This document shows, one piece after another, positions 46,770 to 60,347 of a stretch of DNA of 64,000 bases (positions within the stretch are counted from its first letter, which is position 1; each line of letters starts with the position of its first letter). Origin of the DNA: Pogonophryne albipinna (Eukaryota > Chordata > Actinopteri > Perciformes > Artedidraconidae); NCBI GenBank assembly GCA_028583405.1, contig JAPTMU010000402.1:86935-150934 (forward strand). The letters are read 5' to 3'. The notes under the pieces are model-generated. The model was not told where the DNA came from and did no database searches. It worked only from the letters and a program-made list of their open reading frames with translations. Both the position numbers and the translations under genes were made by a program.

Positions 46770-47400
46770 TCAGAAAAAAAACCTAGTGCGCTCTGCCTGG
46801 CTATGTTAGCTAGCTGTTTATATTAGCACCTCCAGGATATTTGCACCTCCAGGAAAATGGCGTATTTATATATTTATATATATATATATATGGCGCGCGT
46901 TGCATTGTGGGTAGCTCGTGACGTCACTGTGTGTGAAAGAATTCTCAATTACGTTTAGCTAGAAAGAAACGTATTTTCTCCCACGTCACGTTCGTTATGA
47001 ACGTATCAAATACGTTTATTTTCTACATATCTTTGCCATTTGATGTCTTGCTTATAATAATGATAATAGTCATTTATAAATATCATTTTAGAGCACACAT
47101 TTGAAATCAGTAGGCGAGGCTGTAATTTCGCCAGCTGTTGTCGTTGTGTCCCTGGGCAAGACACTTCACCCCAAATTGCTCCTGTGGGGATTTTCCACAG
47201 TACTAAATGTATGTAAGTCGCTTTGGATAAAAGCGTCTAACAAATGACATGACATGACATGTCACGTAATGTAATGAAGATTTTGGACCGAAAAGTATAA
47301 TTGCAGCAGATTTGAAAAGAAAACACAAATCTGATATGCAGGTACTAGCTATACAGAAGGTGGCTATAGTGGGGGGTTGACACTAAACTAACTCTCTGGA

Positions 47401-47786
47401 CGTTTCTCAATCGCGAGGATGCTTGCTTGGTAGCACATGTCTTCCGAGTCACTTCCTTCAGAAGCTAGGCAAGAATCCTTCCTGGCATTCAGAAAACGAA
47501 GAGTGGAACAGGCTAGCAAGTGTGCAGGTGTGCGTCATATGAGAGGCCCCGCCTTACATTTTCCGCCACAGATTTGGGGAAATTGGTCCGTGCGCAAAGC
47601 ATTGTGGGGATTTGAAGGACGCAAAGTCTACCCATGTGCAGCCTCAAAATTACTCCCAAACCAAGGACGCGGCCTCGGTGGAATTCCAAGTATGCTGGAG
47701 ATTGGAACAGTCCTTTGGCGGCACTCGATGACGTAGTATCCTTGAAATATTGGCTTGGAAGCCAGTATCCTCGCGATTGAGAAACG
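47401..47786 (+). mobile_element. 386-bp MITE (block B)
   Basis: Same ends and length as in block A. Confidence 0.8.
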
Positions 47787-48223
47787 GCCCCTGCCTGCTC
47801 TTACCCCTAGATTCCACCGGGTCCGTCTGCGCCGCGTTACGGCTGCGCCGCGGTTTTGGTTCGGCCTCCTCCGGCGTCATACCCTACCGGGCGCGTTTCA
47901 GAAGCATTTCAGAAGCGGAGCGTCTTGCGTGCCGGCTCGCAGTTTCAGTTGATTTGGGCATATTTCCTGGACAGGCTACTTTGTACAGACAAGGTTAATA
48001 ACAATTGTAATAGTCCAGTTATAAACGACATGAATCAAAGATGTGTTGCTGTATTTTAGTGGTACAAAAATGCATTCATCATCATAATTATTCTATATAT
48101 ATATAATTTACACAGTGCCTGTAAACCGGAGGAGAACGCTGGCATTTCTCCTCCTACTTGAAAGACTACGGAGGGATAGGGTCTGCAACATTAGTTTGTG
48201 TGTGTGTGTGTGTGTGTGTAATG

Positions 48224-48272
<49 letters not shown>

Positions 48273-49177
48273 TCTGAACGTTCCACTTCCTGCCTGCCCA
48301 ACATTACGTTACGGCTGCGTCGCGTCAAAAATAGGATTCATCCTAATATTAGAGGAGCCCTGCGCCGAGACGCTTCTGGGACGCTTCTGAGCCGTAACGT
48401 GCCACATGTGGTGGAATAGCACCCATTGACTAGAGTGGCTGCGATTCGGGGGCTATAGCTGAGAAGTAGTGTAATGCAAGTACATTTAATCAAGTGCACT
48501 AGACTTCCTAGATACCAATTCAATGTTACTTTATGTGAGTTTCAATTACAGTTTTTGAATCCCCCACTTGTATCTCCAGATGTGATTTTGAATATTTGTG
48601 ATACATCATCACAAAGATAAAAACAGGGTTATTTTTAAATGGCATTTTGTTTACATACTACAAATACGTTTTAATGAAAAAAGCTCAATGGCTCAATCGT
48701 GATATTGTTTAGGATTTAGAGTAGATATTGGAATGAAATGGATAAAAAATATCCTTTGAAGCTTACATACCCTTAGTTACCAGGAGGGAGCGCTAGCCTT
48801 AAAGCAATAAAACAGCTATATTTTTGTAAACCTGATTTACTCCCCTTTTCTCTGGAATACCCATAGATAAGTTAACAGTCAGCATGTGAAGATGTTCGTG
48901 TGGAAGTATTTTGTCAAAGTAATTTCAATGACAAACATTAAAGATCTATGATATTTGAAAGCTTTAATTGTACATGCTCATTAAAAATGTGAAATGCATG
49001 GCAGCATAAACTTAAAGCTGTTTAAAGAGGAAGTGGGCTGTTCAACCATTCACTATACAACATATTCCATCATTTGTCACAGTTGTCAGGCTAACTATAC
49101 AAAAACAATATACACACATTCTTGAGTGCAAATATGCATGACTATGACAACATTTATTATCCAAAAGCCTTTAAATT

Positions 49178-49212
49178 GTGTGTGTGTGTGTGTGTGTGCG
49201 TGCGTGTGTGTC
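49178..49212. repeat. Short GT array with flanking deletion (block B)
   Basis: About 35 bases of GT with two CG interruptions. The ~200 bases of flank present in A (15226-15440) and C are missing on its left side. Confidence 0.85.
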
Positions 49213-49246
49213 CTCCTGAATGATTTTAAACTCCAGCATTATTTTT

Positions 49247-50888
49247 TCACCATTCTTTAGAGAATCTTTTCCAGCCATGAGTGTGAATTGAAGATGGAGA
49301 CATCCATGTCTTCATGTGTGTTCTTTTGTCTTTGAGCTGTCTGTAGTCTGTATGCATGTGTACGCCTAACTGAGAAATACATAACATAATAAACAACAAT
49401 AGCAACATTGTAGAACATGTATATTTTCTTCTCTTCCAATGGTACTCGTCTTGCAGCTTCTTGTAGTTGGTTTTGCATTCCTCCAGGCTCTGTTTATCCT
49501 CTTCATGTCTTTGTTCCCAGATGTCCTTTCTCTCCTTATCGAAGGTGTCTCGTTCTCTCTTCATGTCTTTTCTAATCAGCTCCAGTTTCTTTGAAAAAAT
49601 GTCATTTTGCTCTCTTTCTGATTTAACTTGTTTCTCTGCAGCTTCCAGTTTTCTTTTCCAGTCCCGTTGTATACCTTCTTCTTGTTTTTTCCGTACTCTT
49701 TCAACTTCCTCCTGTTTTTTCTTTCTCTCCTCACACTTCTTGTTAATGCCTTGTTCTTTCTCCTTCAGCTGTCTTTCTCTCATTTCTTTCTCTTCTTTGA
49801 TTTTGCGTTCCAGTGTTCTCATATCATCATCATGTTTTCTCCGGAGGGCCTTGTCCTGTCTCTTCATTTCTTCTTCCTTCCCTTTCAAAATCTTCGCCAC
49901 TTGTTTTTCTGTGTATCCCTCAGTGTAGCAGCAGCCGCCATTTTCCTTCACCATGGTCTCGATCTTGGTCAGCAGCTCTCTGACTTGTGTGTCCTTTGCG
50001 TCATCTTTGTTATTGAGGACCTGGTATCTCCCTCCACAGTCATTTATGACTTTTTTGACAAAGCCACCACAAAGTTCAGCATAACTCTCAAAAGAATGGT
50101 CTCCAAGTTCATCTCCTCTGGTGAATATAGGGATGATGAAATCTCCAGATTTCGTTCCAAAATATTTCTTGATCAGTTCCACAGAGTCTTTTTCCTCCGG
50201 TGTAAATTGGCCGATCTGCAGCACCAATAAGAAAACATGAGGTCCAGGAGACAACATGCTGATGCATTTTTTGATCTCTTGTTGAATTTCATCCTCAAAC
50301 AGAGTTGTGTCAAACAAGCCAGGTGTGTTGACCACAGTGACAGGGCGTCCATCAATCTCTCCTGTTGCTTTCTGGCAAATGGTCGTCGTAGACATCTGGC
50401 TGGATGTAAAATGTTCTTTTCGCAAAATGGTGTTTCCAGTTGCACTCTTTCCACTGCCAGTCTTCCCAATCAGCACCATCCTGAGACACTCTCTGGTCTG
50501 ACTTTCATCAACACCGCACATCTCACTTTTCTTTTTAACATTCTGTTGTTCAGTTTTATTTATCTTGTTGGTGTTATCCTGCTGTACTACCTTTTCCATC
50601 TGAGCCTTGGTGAACATCTTCATTGTGAAGCACCTGGATCCTCCGACTCTGGTCTCTCCCACAGTATTCAACAGCTCTGGGATCTGCTGCTGGTCCTTGA
50701 TGTTGAGAACAACATGTCTTCCTCCACAGCTCTGACAGAGCTCCTGGATGTCCTTGTTCTCCTTTAGAAAGTTAACAACAGCTGGAGCTGTAGGATCTGA
50801 CTTCACGGTGAACAGAATCAAGGTGAAGTTGTTGACTCGAGAGCTGAATGTGTTCTGGATGGTCTCTAACTCTCCCTTGTCTTCATCA
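49247..50888 (-). CDS. GIMAP8-like GTPase, copy B, 3' part only (gap-truncated)
   Basis: The large last exon is intact from the stop (49247) up to the gap, covering roughly the last 545 residues: the end of G domain 2 from DEDKGELE, all of canonical G domain 3 ([22 protein letters not shown]), the coiled coil and the C-terminal hydrophobic segment. No frameshift or stop is seen. It reads KLELI as copy C does, against KLDLI in copy A. The first two small exons, G domain 1 and the start of G domain 2 would lie in the 1000-N gap, but they need about 1.4 kb in copy A, so the true gap must be longer than drawn if the gene is whole. Confidence 0.85.
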
Positions 50889-51888
50889 NNNNNNNNNNNN
50901 NNNNNNNNNNNNNNNNNNNNNNNNNNNNNNNNNNNNNNNNNNNNNNNNNNNNNNNNNNNNNNNNNNNNNNNNNNNNNNNNNNNNNNNNNNNNNNNNNNNN
51001 NNNNNNNNNNNNNNNNNNNNNNNNNNNNNNNNNNNNNNNNNNNNNNNNNNNNNNNNNNNNNNNNNNNNNNNNNNNNNNNNNNNNNNNNNNNNNNNNNNNN
51101 NNNNNNNNNNNNNNNNNNNNNNNNNNNNNNNNNNNNNNNNNNNNNNNNNNNNNNNNNNNNNNNNNNNNNNNNNNNNNNNNNNNNNNNNNNNNNNNNNNNN
51201 NNNNNNNNNNNNNNNNNNNNNNNNNNNNNNNNNNNNNNNNNNNNNNNNNNNNNNNNNNNNNNNNNNNNNNNNNNNNNNNNNNNNNNNNNNNNNNNNNNNN
51301 NNNNNNNNNNNNNNNNNNNNNNNNNNNNNNNNNNNNNNNNNNNNNNNNNNNNNNNNNNNNNNNNNNNNNNNNNNNNNNNNNNNNNNNNNNNNNNNNNNNN
51401 NNNNNNNNNNNNNNNNNNNNNNNNNNNNNNNNNNNNNNNNNNNNNNNNNNNNNNNNNNNNNNNNNNNNNNNNNNNNNNNNNNNNNNNNNNNNNNNNNNNN
51501 NNNNNNNNNNNNNNNNNNNNNNNNNNNNNNNNNNNNNNNNNNNNNNNNNNNNNNNNNNNNNNNNNNNNNNNNNNNNNNNNNNNNNNNNNNNNNNNNNNNN
51601 NNNNNNNNNNNNNNNNNNNNNNNNNNNNNNNNNNNNNNNNNNNNNNNNNNNNNNNNNNNNNNNNNNNNNNNNNNNNNNNNNNNNNNNNNNNNNNNNNNNN
51701 NNNNNNNNNNNNNNNNNNNNNNNNNNNNNNNNNNNNNNNNNNNNNNNNNNNNNNNNNNNNNNNNNNNNNNNNNNNNNNNNNNNNNNNNNNNNNNNNNNNN
51801 NNNNNNNNNNNNNNNNNNNNNNNNNNNNNNNNNNNNNNNNNNNNNNNNNNNNNNNNNNNNNNNNNNNNNNNNNNNNNNNNNNNNNNNN
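50889..51888. other. Assembly gap, 1000 N, at the centre of the B/C inverted repeat
   Basis: Exactly 1000 N. By alignment to block A, block B stops at A position 17354 and block C starts at A position 20184, so at least 2.8 kb of A-equivalent sequence is missing on the B side alone. Confidence 0.99.
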
Positions 51889-52252
51889 GTGAACGCACCT
51901 ATGAGAACAGTTAAGGTCAAAGGTCAACATCTCCCTTTGATTAATTCTGAATGTATCTGTCTCTTTAGGAAGAGAGATAAAGCACGGTCAATATTCGAAA
52001 TGTGAGTTAGACCAAAACCCGTAATGCAAAAGCTTGTGTGTGTGTGTGTGTGTGTGCATATAGCCTAATGCATATACCATTTTTTTAAATATATATAATA
52101 GCATATGCATTGGGCTTCCCAGTTCCTGGTGTAATCCTTTGATTGTTAAATATTACCTAAACTGATGACTGTCATGTGCTCGGTGTCCTGCCCACTCTGA
52201 GAGCAAAGGTTGTCTCAAGTTCGGCTTCATTGCAGAGTTAAACATTTGAGCG

Positions 52253-52277
52253 ATGGAAGCAAAGAGGATCTCACCTG
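52253..52277 (+). other. Alternative first exon of GIMAP copy C
   Basis: Same 25 bases and donor (CCTG|GTGAGT) as 19820-19796 in block A; phase fits the exon at 53527. Confidence 0.5.
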
Positions 52278-52847
52278 GTGAGTAGAGACCACTGAAATAT
52301 ATATTCAAGCAAACAAAAAAACGTGTATAATTGTAAGGAGTAAAACATTGGATGATTAGTAAAGACTGATTGTTAATAATCCTCAGGTGTATTCTGATTA
52401 TTTAGGACTGGTGAACAACCAGTCACCACATTCAAAGAGCTGAGCTGAAAGGAATATAATCTTTCCTGCAATAGACTTTCAAAAATCGTTATAAAATACT
52501 TATGCCCAAAGATAACAGGAACATCCACCTGAGGGTAAATAATGGTATAAAACGTTTTCCATTGTATTAATGTGTACTGATACTGAGATATGTATTGATG
52601 TCTGTAAATGTGTTCTAAAGAAGAGTCTGAAGTTCAGACTTGAGGTGAACAAGGAAGTTAAAACCATTGTTTGATATTCATAACCAGTTACAACAGCTAT
52701 AAAAACAAGATGACAATTGCAATTTTACCACCTTTGGTAACACATTAACTTATGCTAAAAATACAAGCTAAAACTGAGAATGTAAAGATCATGTGTTTTT
52801 GTTTAAAGCTAACTCAGCCTAAAAAATAAAGATAGTATTTTTTTTTT

Positions 52848-53040
52848 TACATAACATGTATTTAAGCGGACCCTTTATCCAAAGTGTCTTGCATACACTT
52901 CAATACCGTTGACATGCTTACGGGAGCAATTTGGAGTTAAGTATCTTGCAAGGTCACTTTGACACGTTGACTGCAGGGGGGATCCAACCACTGACTATCT
53001 GATCAGTTGGCCTTCCATTTCACTCTGAGCCACATCCGTG
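52848..53040 (-). repeat. tRNA-derived SINE-like copy (block C)
   Basis: Inverted counterpart of 19033-19225. Confidence 0.55.
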
Positions 53041-53283
53041 CTATGAAGGAGTTGTTGAATTTTCACGTACAGTAATTGTGTTAAATTATTAGAGAATTGT
53101 TTTTGTCTCAGATCAATGAAATTAAATTTGTCTAGATAATGTATTTGAATGAAAAATTCATATTATGAACTAAGAAAACCAAAAATACGTCTTGAATTTG
53201 TAAATATCCTCTTCACAGGTTCTTAAACCCAACAGTTGGTTTCCAGTTGAATACGTCTCTGATGTTACCTGCAGAGTGACATT

Positions 53284-56200
53284 ATGGCGACAGCAGCAAC
53301 AGGTGAGTTCAGACTTTATGTTGAATATAACTCACCTTCTGCTTTCACCCTCTCCTTAAAACTTTCAAAAAAAATTATTTATTTTTGCATGCTGCTGCAG
53401 TGTATTTTAATGATATCCGGAATAAGTAGATAAAACACAGCTATGAACACCCTTTAATCAAATGTTAATATTGTAAATAATTTAACATATTAGCCTATAA
53501 TAATTGAATATTCTGTGTTCTTTTAGTGTCAGATGATCTGCAACCTTTGAAGAGGAGCAGCAGCAATGAGTGGCTGCCACCTTCCAGTGAGTTTAACTGA
53601 ACTGAGTCACAATGATTTAACTGTATATCAACATCTAAAATTACAGAGGGGATGGTTATAATTACAAACATCTTTATTTTATTAGAATTTTAGCAAGTTT
53701 TCCAATAATAATAGCTCACACATTTACTCTTTAATTCTGTGACATTGTCATTGGTTGAAATTCAATTTAATTGTATCCATTACCACTGCCCAAGTATTTA
53801 GTTGAAGAGTTGAGTAGTTTTTCTAACTTTGTTTCTCACAGTGTCTGAGCTGAGGGTTGTTCTGCTGGGCAACAGCTGGTCTGAGAGGAGTTCAGTGGGG
53901 AACTTCATACTGGGATGGACTGTGTTCAACAGTGAGGAAGAACCAGACCACTGTCAGAGAGAGAGTGGAGAGCTGGAGGGGAAAAGAGTAGTTGTGATCA
54001 ACACCCCAGATCTGCTGCACTCCTTCATCTCTGAAGACAAACTGACAGAACATGTGAACGTCTGTGTGAGGCTCTCTGATCCTGGACCTCATGTGTTCCT
54101 GCTGCTTCTACAGCCTGAACACTTCACTGAGGAACACAAACTGAGACTCTGCACAGTCCTGAATCTCTTCAGTGATCAGGCATTTTATCATTCACTGATT
54201 CTGATATCACCATCCAGAGAGGAGGGTTCAGGTATCATAGACAAGTGTATGCAACATGCTCCCTTAAGAGACATGATCAGAAAATGTAGATACAGATATT
54301 TGAGGCAGAACCTTGTCCATCCAGAGCTGTTAACACGTTTGGGTCAGACTGCAAAGGAGAACAATGGAGAGCCTCTGAGCTGTGATGTGTTTGAGGATGC
54401 AGGTTTGATCATGACACCAACGTCTGAAATCATGAAAGCAGCTTTAAACCTGGTTCTGTGTGGCAGGAGAGGAGCAGGGAAGACTTCAGCAGCCAAGGCC
54501 ATTTTAGGTCAGACAGATTTTCCGTCAGTCTCCAACTCATCAGAGTGTGTTAAACATCAGGGAGAGGTGTGTGGACGCCGGGTTTCCCTGGTGGAGCTGC
54601 CTGCTTTGTGTGGAAAACCTCAGGAGGAAGTGATGGAGGAATCATTCAGGTGTGTCTCCCTCTGTGATCCTGAGGGCGTCCATGCCTTCATCCTGGTCCT
54701 ACCTGTGGGTCCCCTCACTGATGAAGACAAGGGAGAGTTAGAGACCATCCAGAACACATTCAGCTCTCGAGTCAACAACTTCACCTTGATTCTGTTCACC
54801 GTGAAGTCAGATCCTACAGCTCCAGCTGTTGTTAACTTTCTAAAGGAGAACAAGGACATCCAGGAGCTCTGTCAGAGCTGTGGAGGAAGACATGTTGTTC
54901 TCAACATCAAGGACCAGCAGCAGATCCCAGAGCTGTTGAATACTGTGGGAGAGACCAGAGTCGGAGGATCCAGGTGCTTCACAATGAAGATGTTCACCAA
55001 GGCTCAGATGGAAAAGGTAGTACAGCAGGATAACACCAACAAGATAAATAAAACTGAACAACAGAATGTTAAAAAGAAAAGTGAGATGTGCGGTGTTGAT
55101 GAAAGTCAGACCAGAGAGTGTCTCAGGATGGTGCTGATTGGGAAGACTGGCAGTGGAAAGAGTGCAACTGGAAACACCATTTTGCGAAAAGAACATTTTA
55201 CATCCAGCCAGATGTCTACGACGACCATTTGCCAGAAAGCAACAGGAGAGATTGATGGACGCCCTGTCACTGTGGTCAACACACCTGGCTTGTTTGACAC
55301 AACTCTGTTTGAGGATGAAATTCAACAAGAGATCAAAAAATGCATCAGCATGTTGTCTCCTGGACCTCATGTTTTCTTATTGGTGCTGCAGATCGGCCAA
55401 TTTACACCGGAGGAAAAAGACTCTGTGGAACTGATCAAGAAATATTTTGGAACGAAATCTGGAGATTTCATCATCCCTATATTCACCAGAGGAGATGAAC
55501 TTGGAGACCATTCTTTTGAGAGTTATGCTGAACTTTGTGGTGGCTTTGTCAAAAAAGTCATAAATGACTGTGGAGGGAGATACCAGGTCCTCAATAACAA
55601 AGATGACGCAAAGGACACACAAGTCAGAGAGCTGCTGACCAAGATCGAGACCATGGTGAAGGAAAATGGCGGCTGCTGCTACACTGAGGGATACACAGAA
55701 AAACAAGTGGCGAAGATTTTGAAAGGGAAGGAAGAAGAAATGAAGAGACAGGACAAGGCCCTCCGGAGAAAACATGATGATGATATGAGAACACTGGAAC
55801 GCAAAATCAAAGAAGAGAAAGAAATGAGAGAAAGACAGCTGAAGGAGAAAGAACAAGGCATTAACAAGAAGTGTGAGGAGAGAAAGAAAAAACAGGAGGA
55901 AGTTGAAAGAGTACGGAAAAAACAAGAAGAAGGTATACAACGGGACTGGAAAAGAAAACTGGAAGCTGCAGAGAAACAAGTTAAATCAGAAAGAGAGCAA
56001 AATGACATTTTTTCAAAGAAACTGGAGCTGATTAGAAAAGACATGAAGAGAGAACGAGACACCTTCGATAAGGAGAGAAAGGACATCTGGGAACAAAGAC
56101 ATGAAGAGGATAAACAGAGCCTGGAGGAATGCAAAACCAACTACAAGAAGCTGCAAGACGAGTACCATTGGAAGAGAAGAAAATATACATGTTCTACAAT

Positions 56201-56360
56201 GTTGCTATTGTTGTTTATTATGTTATGTATTTCTCAGTTAGGCGTACACATGCATACAGACTACAGACAGCTCAAAGACAAAAGAACACACATGAAGACA
56301 TGGATGTCTCCATCTTCAATTCACACTCATGGCTGGAAAAGATTCTCTAAAGAATGGTGA
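53284..56360 (+). CDS. GIMAP8-like GTPase (AIG1 family), copy C, complete
   Basis: Exons 53284-53302, 53527-53586 and 53842-56360 with GT-AG borders (G|GTGAGT, TTTTAG|TG, CCA|GTGAGT, CTCACAG|TG); about 865 residues, uninterrupted. Domain order and motifs are as in copy A: degenerate G1 in domain 1, GRRGAGKT in domain 2, canonical GKTGSGKS / NTPGLFD / FTRGDEL in domain 3, then a Lys/Glu-rich coiled coil and the hydrophobic segment [17 protein letters not shown]. It differs from A by Val for Leu after QEE and Glu for Asp in KLELI. The start is chosen because the short exon MATAAT ends in a consensus donor of matching phase; a second possible start exon lies 1 kb upstream. A poly(A) signal candidate is at 56594. 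Confidence 0.9.
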
Positions 56361-57481
56361 AAAAATAATGCTGGAGTTTAAAATCATTCAGGCTAAGGAG
56401 CAGCGATAAGTGCAGAGAGTAAATATTAATCCTTTGATAGTTGGGTTTTATTTTTATGCTCTTTTATCAGTGTTTTTTTTCCAAATCTGCAAGCTTAAAT
56501 TAACTATTTCAGGTAAATATACTAAAGACATGTTTCCACTTATGAAAATGTGTGCGTAAAGTCAGTGTTTTGGCAAATTTAAAGGCTTTGGATAATAAAT
56601 GTTGTCATAGTCATGCATATTTGCACTCAAGAATGTGTGTATATTGTTTTTGTATAGTTAGCCTGACAACTGTGACAAATGATGGAATATGTTGTATAGT
56701 GAATGGTTGAACAGCCCACTTCCTCTTTAAACAGCTTTAAGTTTATGCTGCCATGCATTTCACATTTTTAATGAGCATGTACAATTTAAAGCTTTCAAAT
56801 ATCATAGATCTTTAATGTTTGTCATTGAAATTACTTTGACAAAATACTTCCACACGAACATCTTCACATGCTGACTGTTAACTTATCTATGGGTATTCCA
56901 GAGAAAAGGGGAGTAAATCAGGTTTACAAAAATATAGCTGTTTTATTGCTTTAAGGCTAGCGCTCCCTCCTGGTAACTAAGGGTATGTAAGCTTCAAAGG
57001 ATATTTTTTTATCCATTTCATTCCAATATCTACTCTAAATCCTAAACAATATCACGATTGAGCCATTGAGCTTTTTTCATTAAAACGTATTTGTAGTATG
57101 TAAACAAAATGCCATTTAAAAATAACCCTGTTTTTATCTTTGTGATGATGTATCACAAATATTCAAAATCACATCTGGAGATACAAGTGGGGGATTCAAA
57201 AACTGTAATTGAAACTCACATAAAGTAACATTGAATTGGTATCTAGGAAGTCTAGTGCACTTGATTAAATGTACTTGCATTACACTACTTCTCAGCTATA
57301 GCCCCCGAATCGCAGCCACTCTAGTCAATGGGTGCTATTCCACCACATGTGGCACGTTACGGCTCAGAAGCGTCCCAGAAGCGTCTCGGCGCAGGGCTCC
57401 TCTAATATTAGGATGAATCCTATTTTTGACGCGACGCAGCCGTAACGTAATGTTGGGCAGGCAGGAAGTGGAACGTTCAGA

Positions 57482-57484
<3 letters not shown>

Positions 57485-57522
<38 letters not shown>

Positions 57523-57523
57523 C

Positions 57524-57556
<33 letters not shown>
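57485..57556. repeat. (TA)n(CA)n microsatellite (block C)
   Basis: Counterpart of 14255-14324, with a longer CA part than block A. Confidence 0.9.
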
Positions 57557-57560
<4 letters not shown>

Positions 57561-57947
57561 ATGTTGCAGACCCTATCCCTCCGTAGTCTTTCAAGTAGGA
57601 GGAGAAATGCCAGCGTTCTCCTCCGGTTTACAGGCACTGTGTAAATTATATATATAGAATAATTATGATGATGAATGCATTTTTGTACCACTAAAATACA
57701 GCAACACATCTTTGATTCATGTCGTTTATAACTGGACTATTACAATTGTTATTAACCTTGTCTGTACAAAGTAGCCTGTCCAGGAAATATGCCCAAATCA
57801 ACTGAAACTGCGAGCCGGCACGCAAGACGCTCCGCTTCTGAAATGCTTCTGAAACGCGCCCGGTAGGGTATGACGCCGGAGGAGGCCGAACCAAAACCGC
57901 GGCGCAGACGGACCCGGTGGAATCTAGGGGTAAGAGCAGGCAGGGGC

Positions 57948-58333
57948 CGTTTCTCAATCGCGAGGATACTGGCTTCCAAGCCAATATTTCAAGGATACTA
58001 CGTCATCGAGTGCCGCCAAAGGACTGTTCCAATCTCCAGCATACTTGGAATTCCACCGAGGCCGCGTCCTTGGTTTGGGAGTAATTTTGAGGCTGCACAT
58101 GGGTAGACTTTGCGTCCTTCAAATCCCCACAATGCTTTGCGCACGGACCAATTTCCCCAAATCTGTGGCGGAAAATGTAAGGCGGGGCCTCTCATATGAC
58201 GCACACCTGCACACTTGCTAGCCTGTTCCACTCTTCGTTTTCTGAATGCCAGGAAGGATTCTTGCCTAGCTTCTGAAGGAAGTGACTCGGAAGACATGTG
58301 CTACCAAGCAAGCATCCTCGCGATTGAGAAACG
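57948..58333 (-). mobile_element. 386-bp MITE (block C)
   Basis: Same length and perfect 17-bp inverted ends as in A and B. Confidence 0.8.
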
Positions 58334-58965
58334 TCCAGAGAGTTAGTTTAGTGTCAACCCCCCACTATAGCCACCTTCTGTATAGCTAGTACCTGCATAT
58401 CAGATTGTGTTTTCTTTTCAAATCTGCTGCAATTATACTTTTCGGTCCAAAATCTTCATTACATTACGTGACATGTCATGTCATGTCATTTGTTAGACGC
58501 TTTTATCCAAAGCGACTTACATACATTTAGTACTGTGGAAAATCCCCACAGGAGCAATTTGGGGTGAAGTGTCTTGCCCAGGGACACAACGACAACAGCT
58601 GGCGAAATTACAGCCTCGCCTACTGATTTCAAATGTGTGCTCTAAAATGATATTTATAAATGACTATTATCATTATTATAAGCAAGACATCAAATGGCAA
58701 AGATATGTAGAAAATAAACGTATTTGATACGTTCATAACGAACGTGACGTGGGAGAAAATACGTTTCTTTCTAGCTAAACGTAATTGAGAATTCTTTCAC
58801 ACACAGTGACGTCACGAGCTACCCACAATGCAACGCGCGCCATATATATATATATATATAAATATATAAATACGCCATTTTCCTGGAGGTGCAAATATCC
58901 TGGAGGTGCTAATATAAACAGCTAGCTAACATAGCCAGGCAGAGCGCACTAGGTTTTTTTTCTGA

Positions 58966-59172
58966 ATGAACGACCGAAGAAATCGCTGCATGTCTTCGGA
59001 TTACATCTCTGGACTTGAGGGGTGTGCTCTAGGTCGTTACCAGCGTAAACTAGAGCTGTGTGGGTTGTCGGATTGCCTTTACAGACTGCCTGCAGATGTA
59101 TGGAAAAATGACCCTCGAAAGTGGCCTTCATCGATTTTGGCTGCATCTACGTCTATCTTCTGGAAACACCAG
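58966..59172 (+). pseudogene. Captured first-exon fragment (YqaJ-associated family-like), block C
   Basis: 69 codons identical to A and B, donor CAG|GTGAAT at 59172/59173, inside the same insertion with ATTCTTTCACACACA ends. Confidence 0.45.
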
Positions 59173-60089
59173 GTGAATACCCCACTTGTCACAATAATAT
59201 TATCATGCCAATGCATATATGTGGTATTTTAGAGTTGACTAGATATTGATTAAGGCAATAGACTATGATATTCTGCTTGCACCTCGCGTAAAATGGCGGA
59301 TACCGGAAGTACGGTGTCGCCCTCGGCCCAATACCCGTATGTGTGTGAAAGAATGCAGTTTAGTTCTGTGGGAACGTAATCTTTAGGAGACAGGGTTGAA
59401 TTTATCACACTTGGGACCCATTTAAGAGGCCAAATCCAGTGTCAGTTTACGAAAGCGGTGGTCAAAATAATTTTTACTCTTCAGTAAACAGCATTGTACT
59501 AAGTGTAATGTTGACCTTGAGATCTACCTAACAAGGCCTTTTACTCCCAAACATGTCATTGGCATATAGTTTTATAACTTAATTTCTCAGAATAATAGCT
59601 TTATTGTTTTGTGTTAACTACTTATTACGGATATCATTAAAATAGACTGCTGCTCTGCAAAAAGCACAACTGAAGTTAAATGTATATTTTGAAAGTTTTA
59701 AGGAGAGGGTGACAGCAGACAGTGTGTTATACACAATATAAAGTAAGTTATATTTAAAGTGCAAAAATGCATGACTGAATTGATATGGTGGACAATGTTG
59801 TTTTTTTGGAGACCAACCTTTACTTTTTATTGTTATTTTCAAGGGCAATTATCTACAATAGCTAAGGTAGCTAGCTAACTGTGGACACAAATGTACATTT
59901 TCAGTGGGCATATTCTAAAAAATTAAGCAACACTTAAAACTAAAGTAACATGAGACTGTGTGAAAATATATATACCTTCACCTTAAGTTGACTGCTGTGA
60001 CTGTGAGGCTTCAATGTCCTGTGTCTTGGGAAAATGGAGACCTTCTCTTGCTGCATCCACATACCGTTAATTAGCATCACTTTCTTCAG

Positions 60090-60347
60090 GTGTGTTCATC
60101 TTACACAGAGGAACGTACCCGGCTAACAGATGCGCAGACTAACCCGTTTCCTCGTTTTTATTCAGCTGTTCGAATGACAAGTAAAAGTGTCACACGTCGG
60201 GGAAAGAGAAACTTTAAAGGCCAAGTGATTTCCACTAACACCCAGGAGTTAGTTTTACCTGAAGTCCGGGGGATATGTGTGAGAAACCGGTCTAACGACG
60301 ACGCTGTTTGGAATGAAGGGGGGACACTAATCACCGGTGACTAAACG
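60090..60347 (+). other. Unidentified exon-like ORF, block C
   Basis: Acceptor CTTCAG|GTG, 84 open codons, stop, then donor ACG|GTAAGAG; same as A and B. Confidence 0.3.

Larger units (their letters stand above)
42241..50888. repeat. Segmental duplication block B (direct copy of block A, cut by gap)
   Basis: Collinear with 8323-17354. Left junction: ...ACTATCTCA joined to GGGGATGAACAG. It differs from A by a ~400-base deletion at the GT array, a longer AT run at 43122, and the 20-base insert near 46531 that is shared with block C. Confidence 0.95.

Noticed and set aside
50748..52005. Plus- and minus-strand frames across the second N gap
   Set aside because: Open only because N cannot encode a stop; the real content is the GIMAP exon on the minus strand at 49247-50888.
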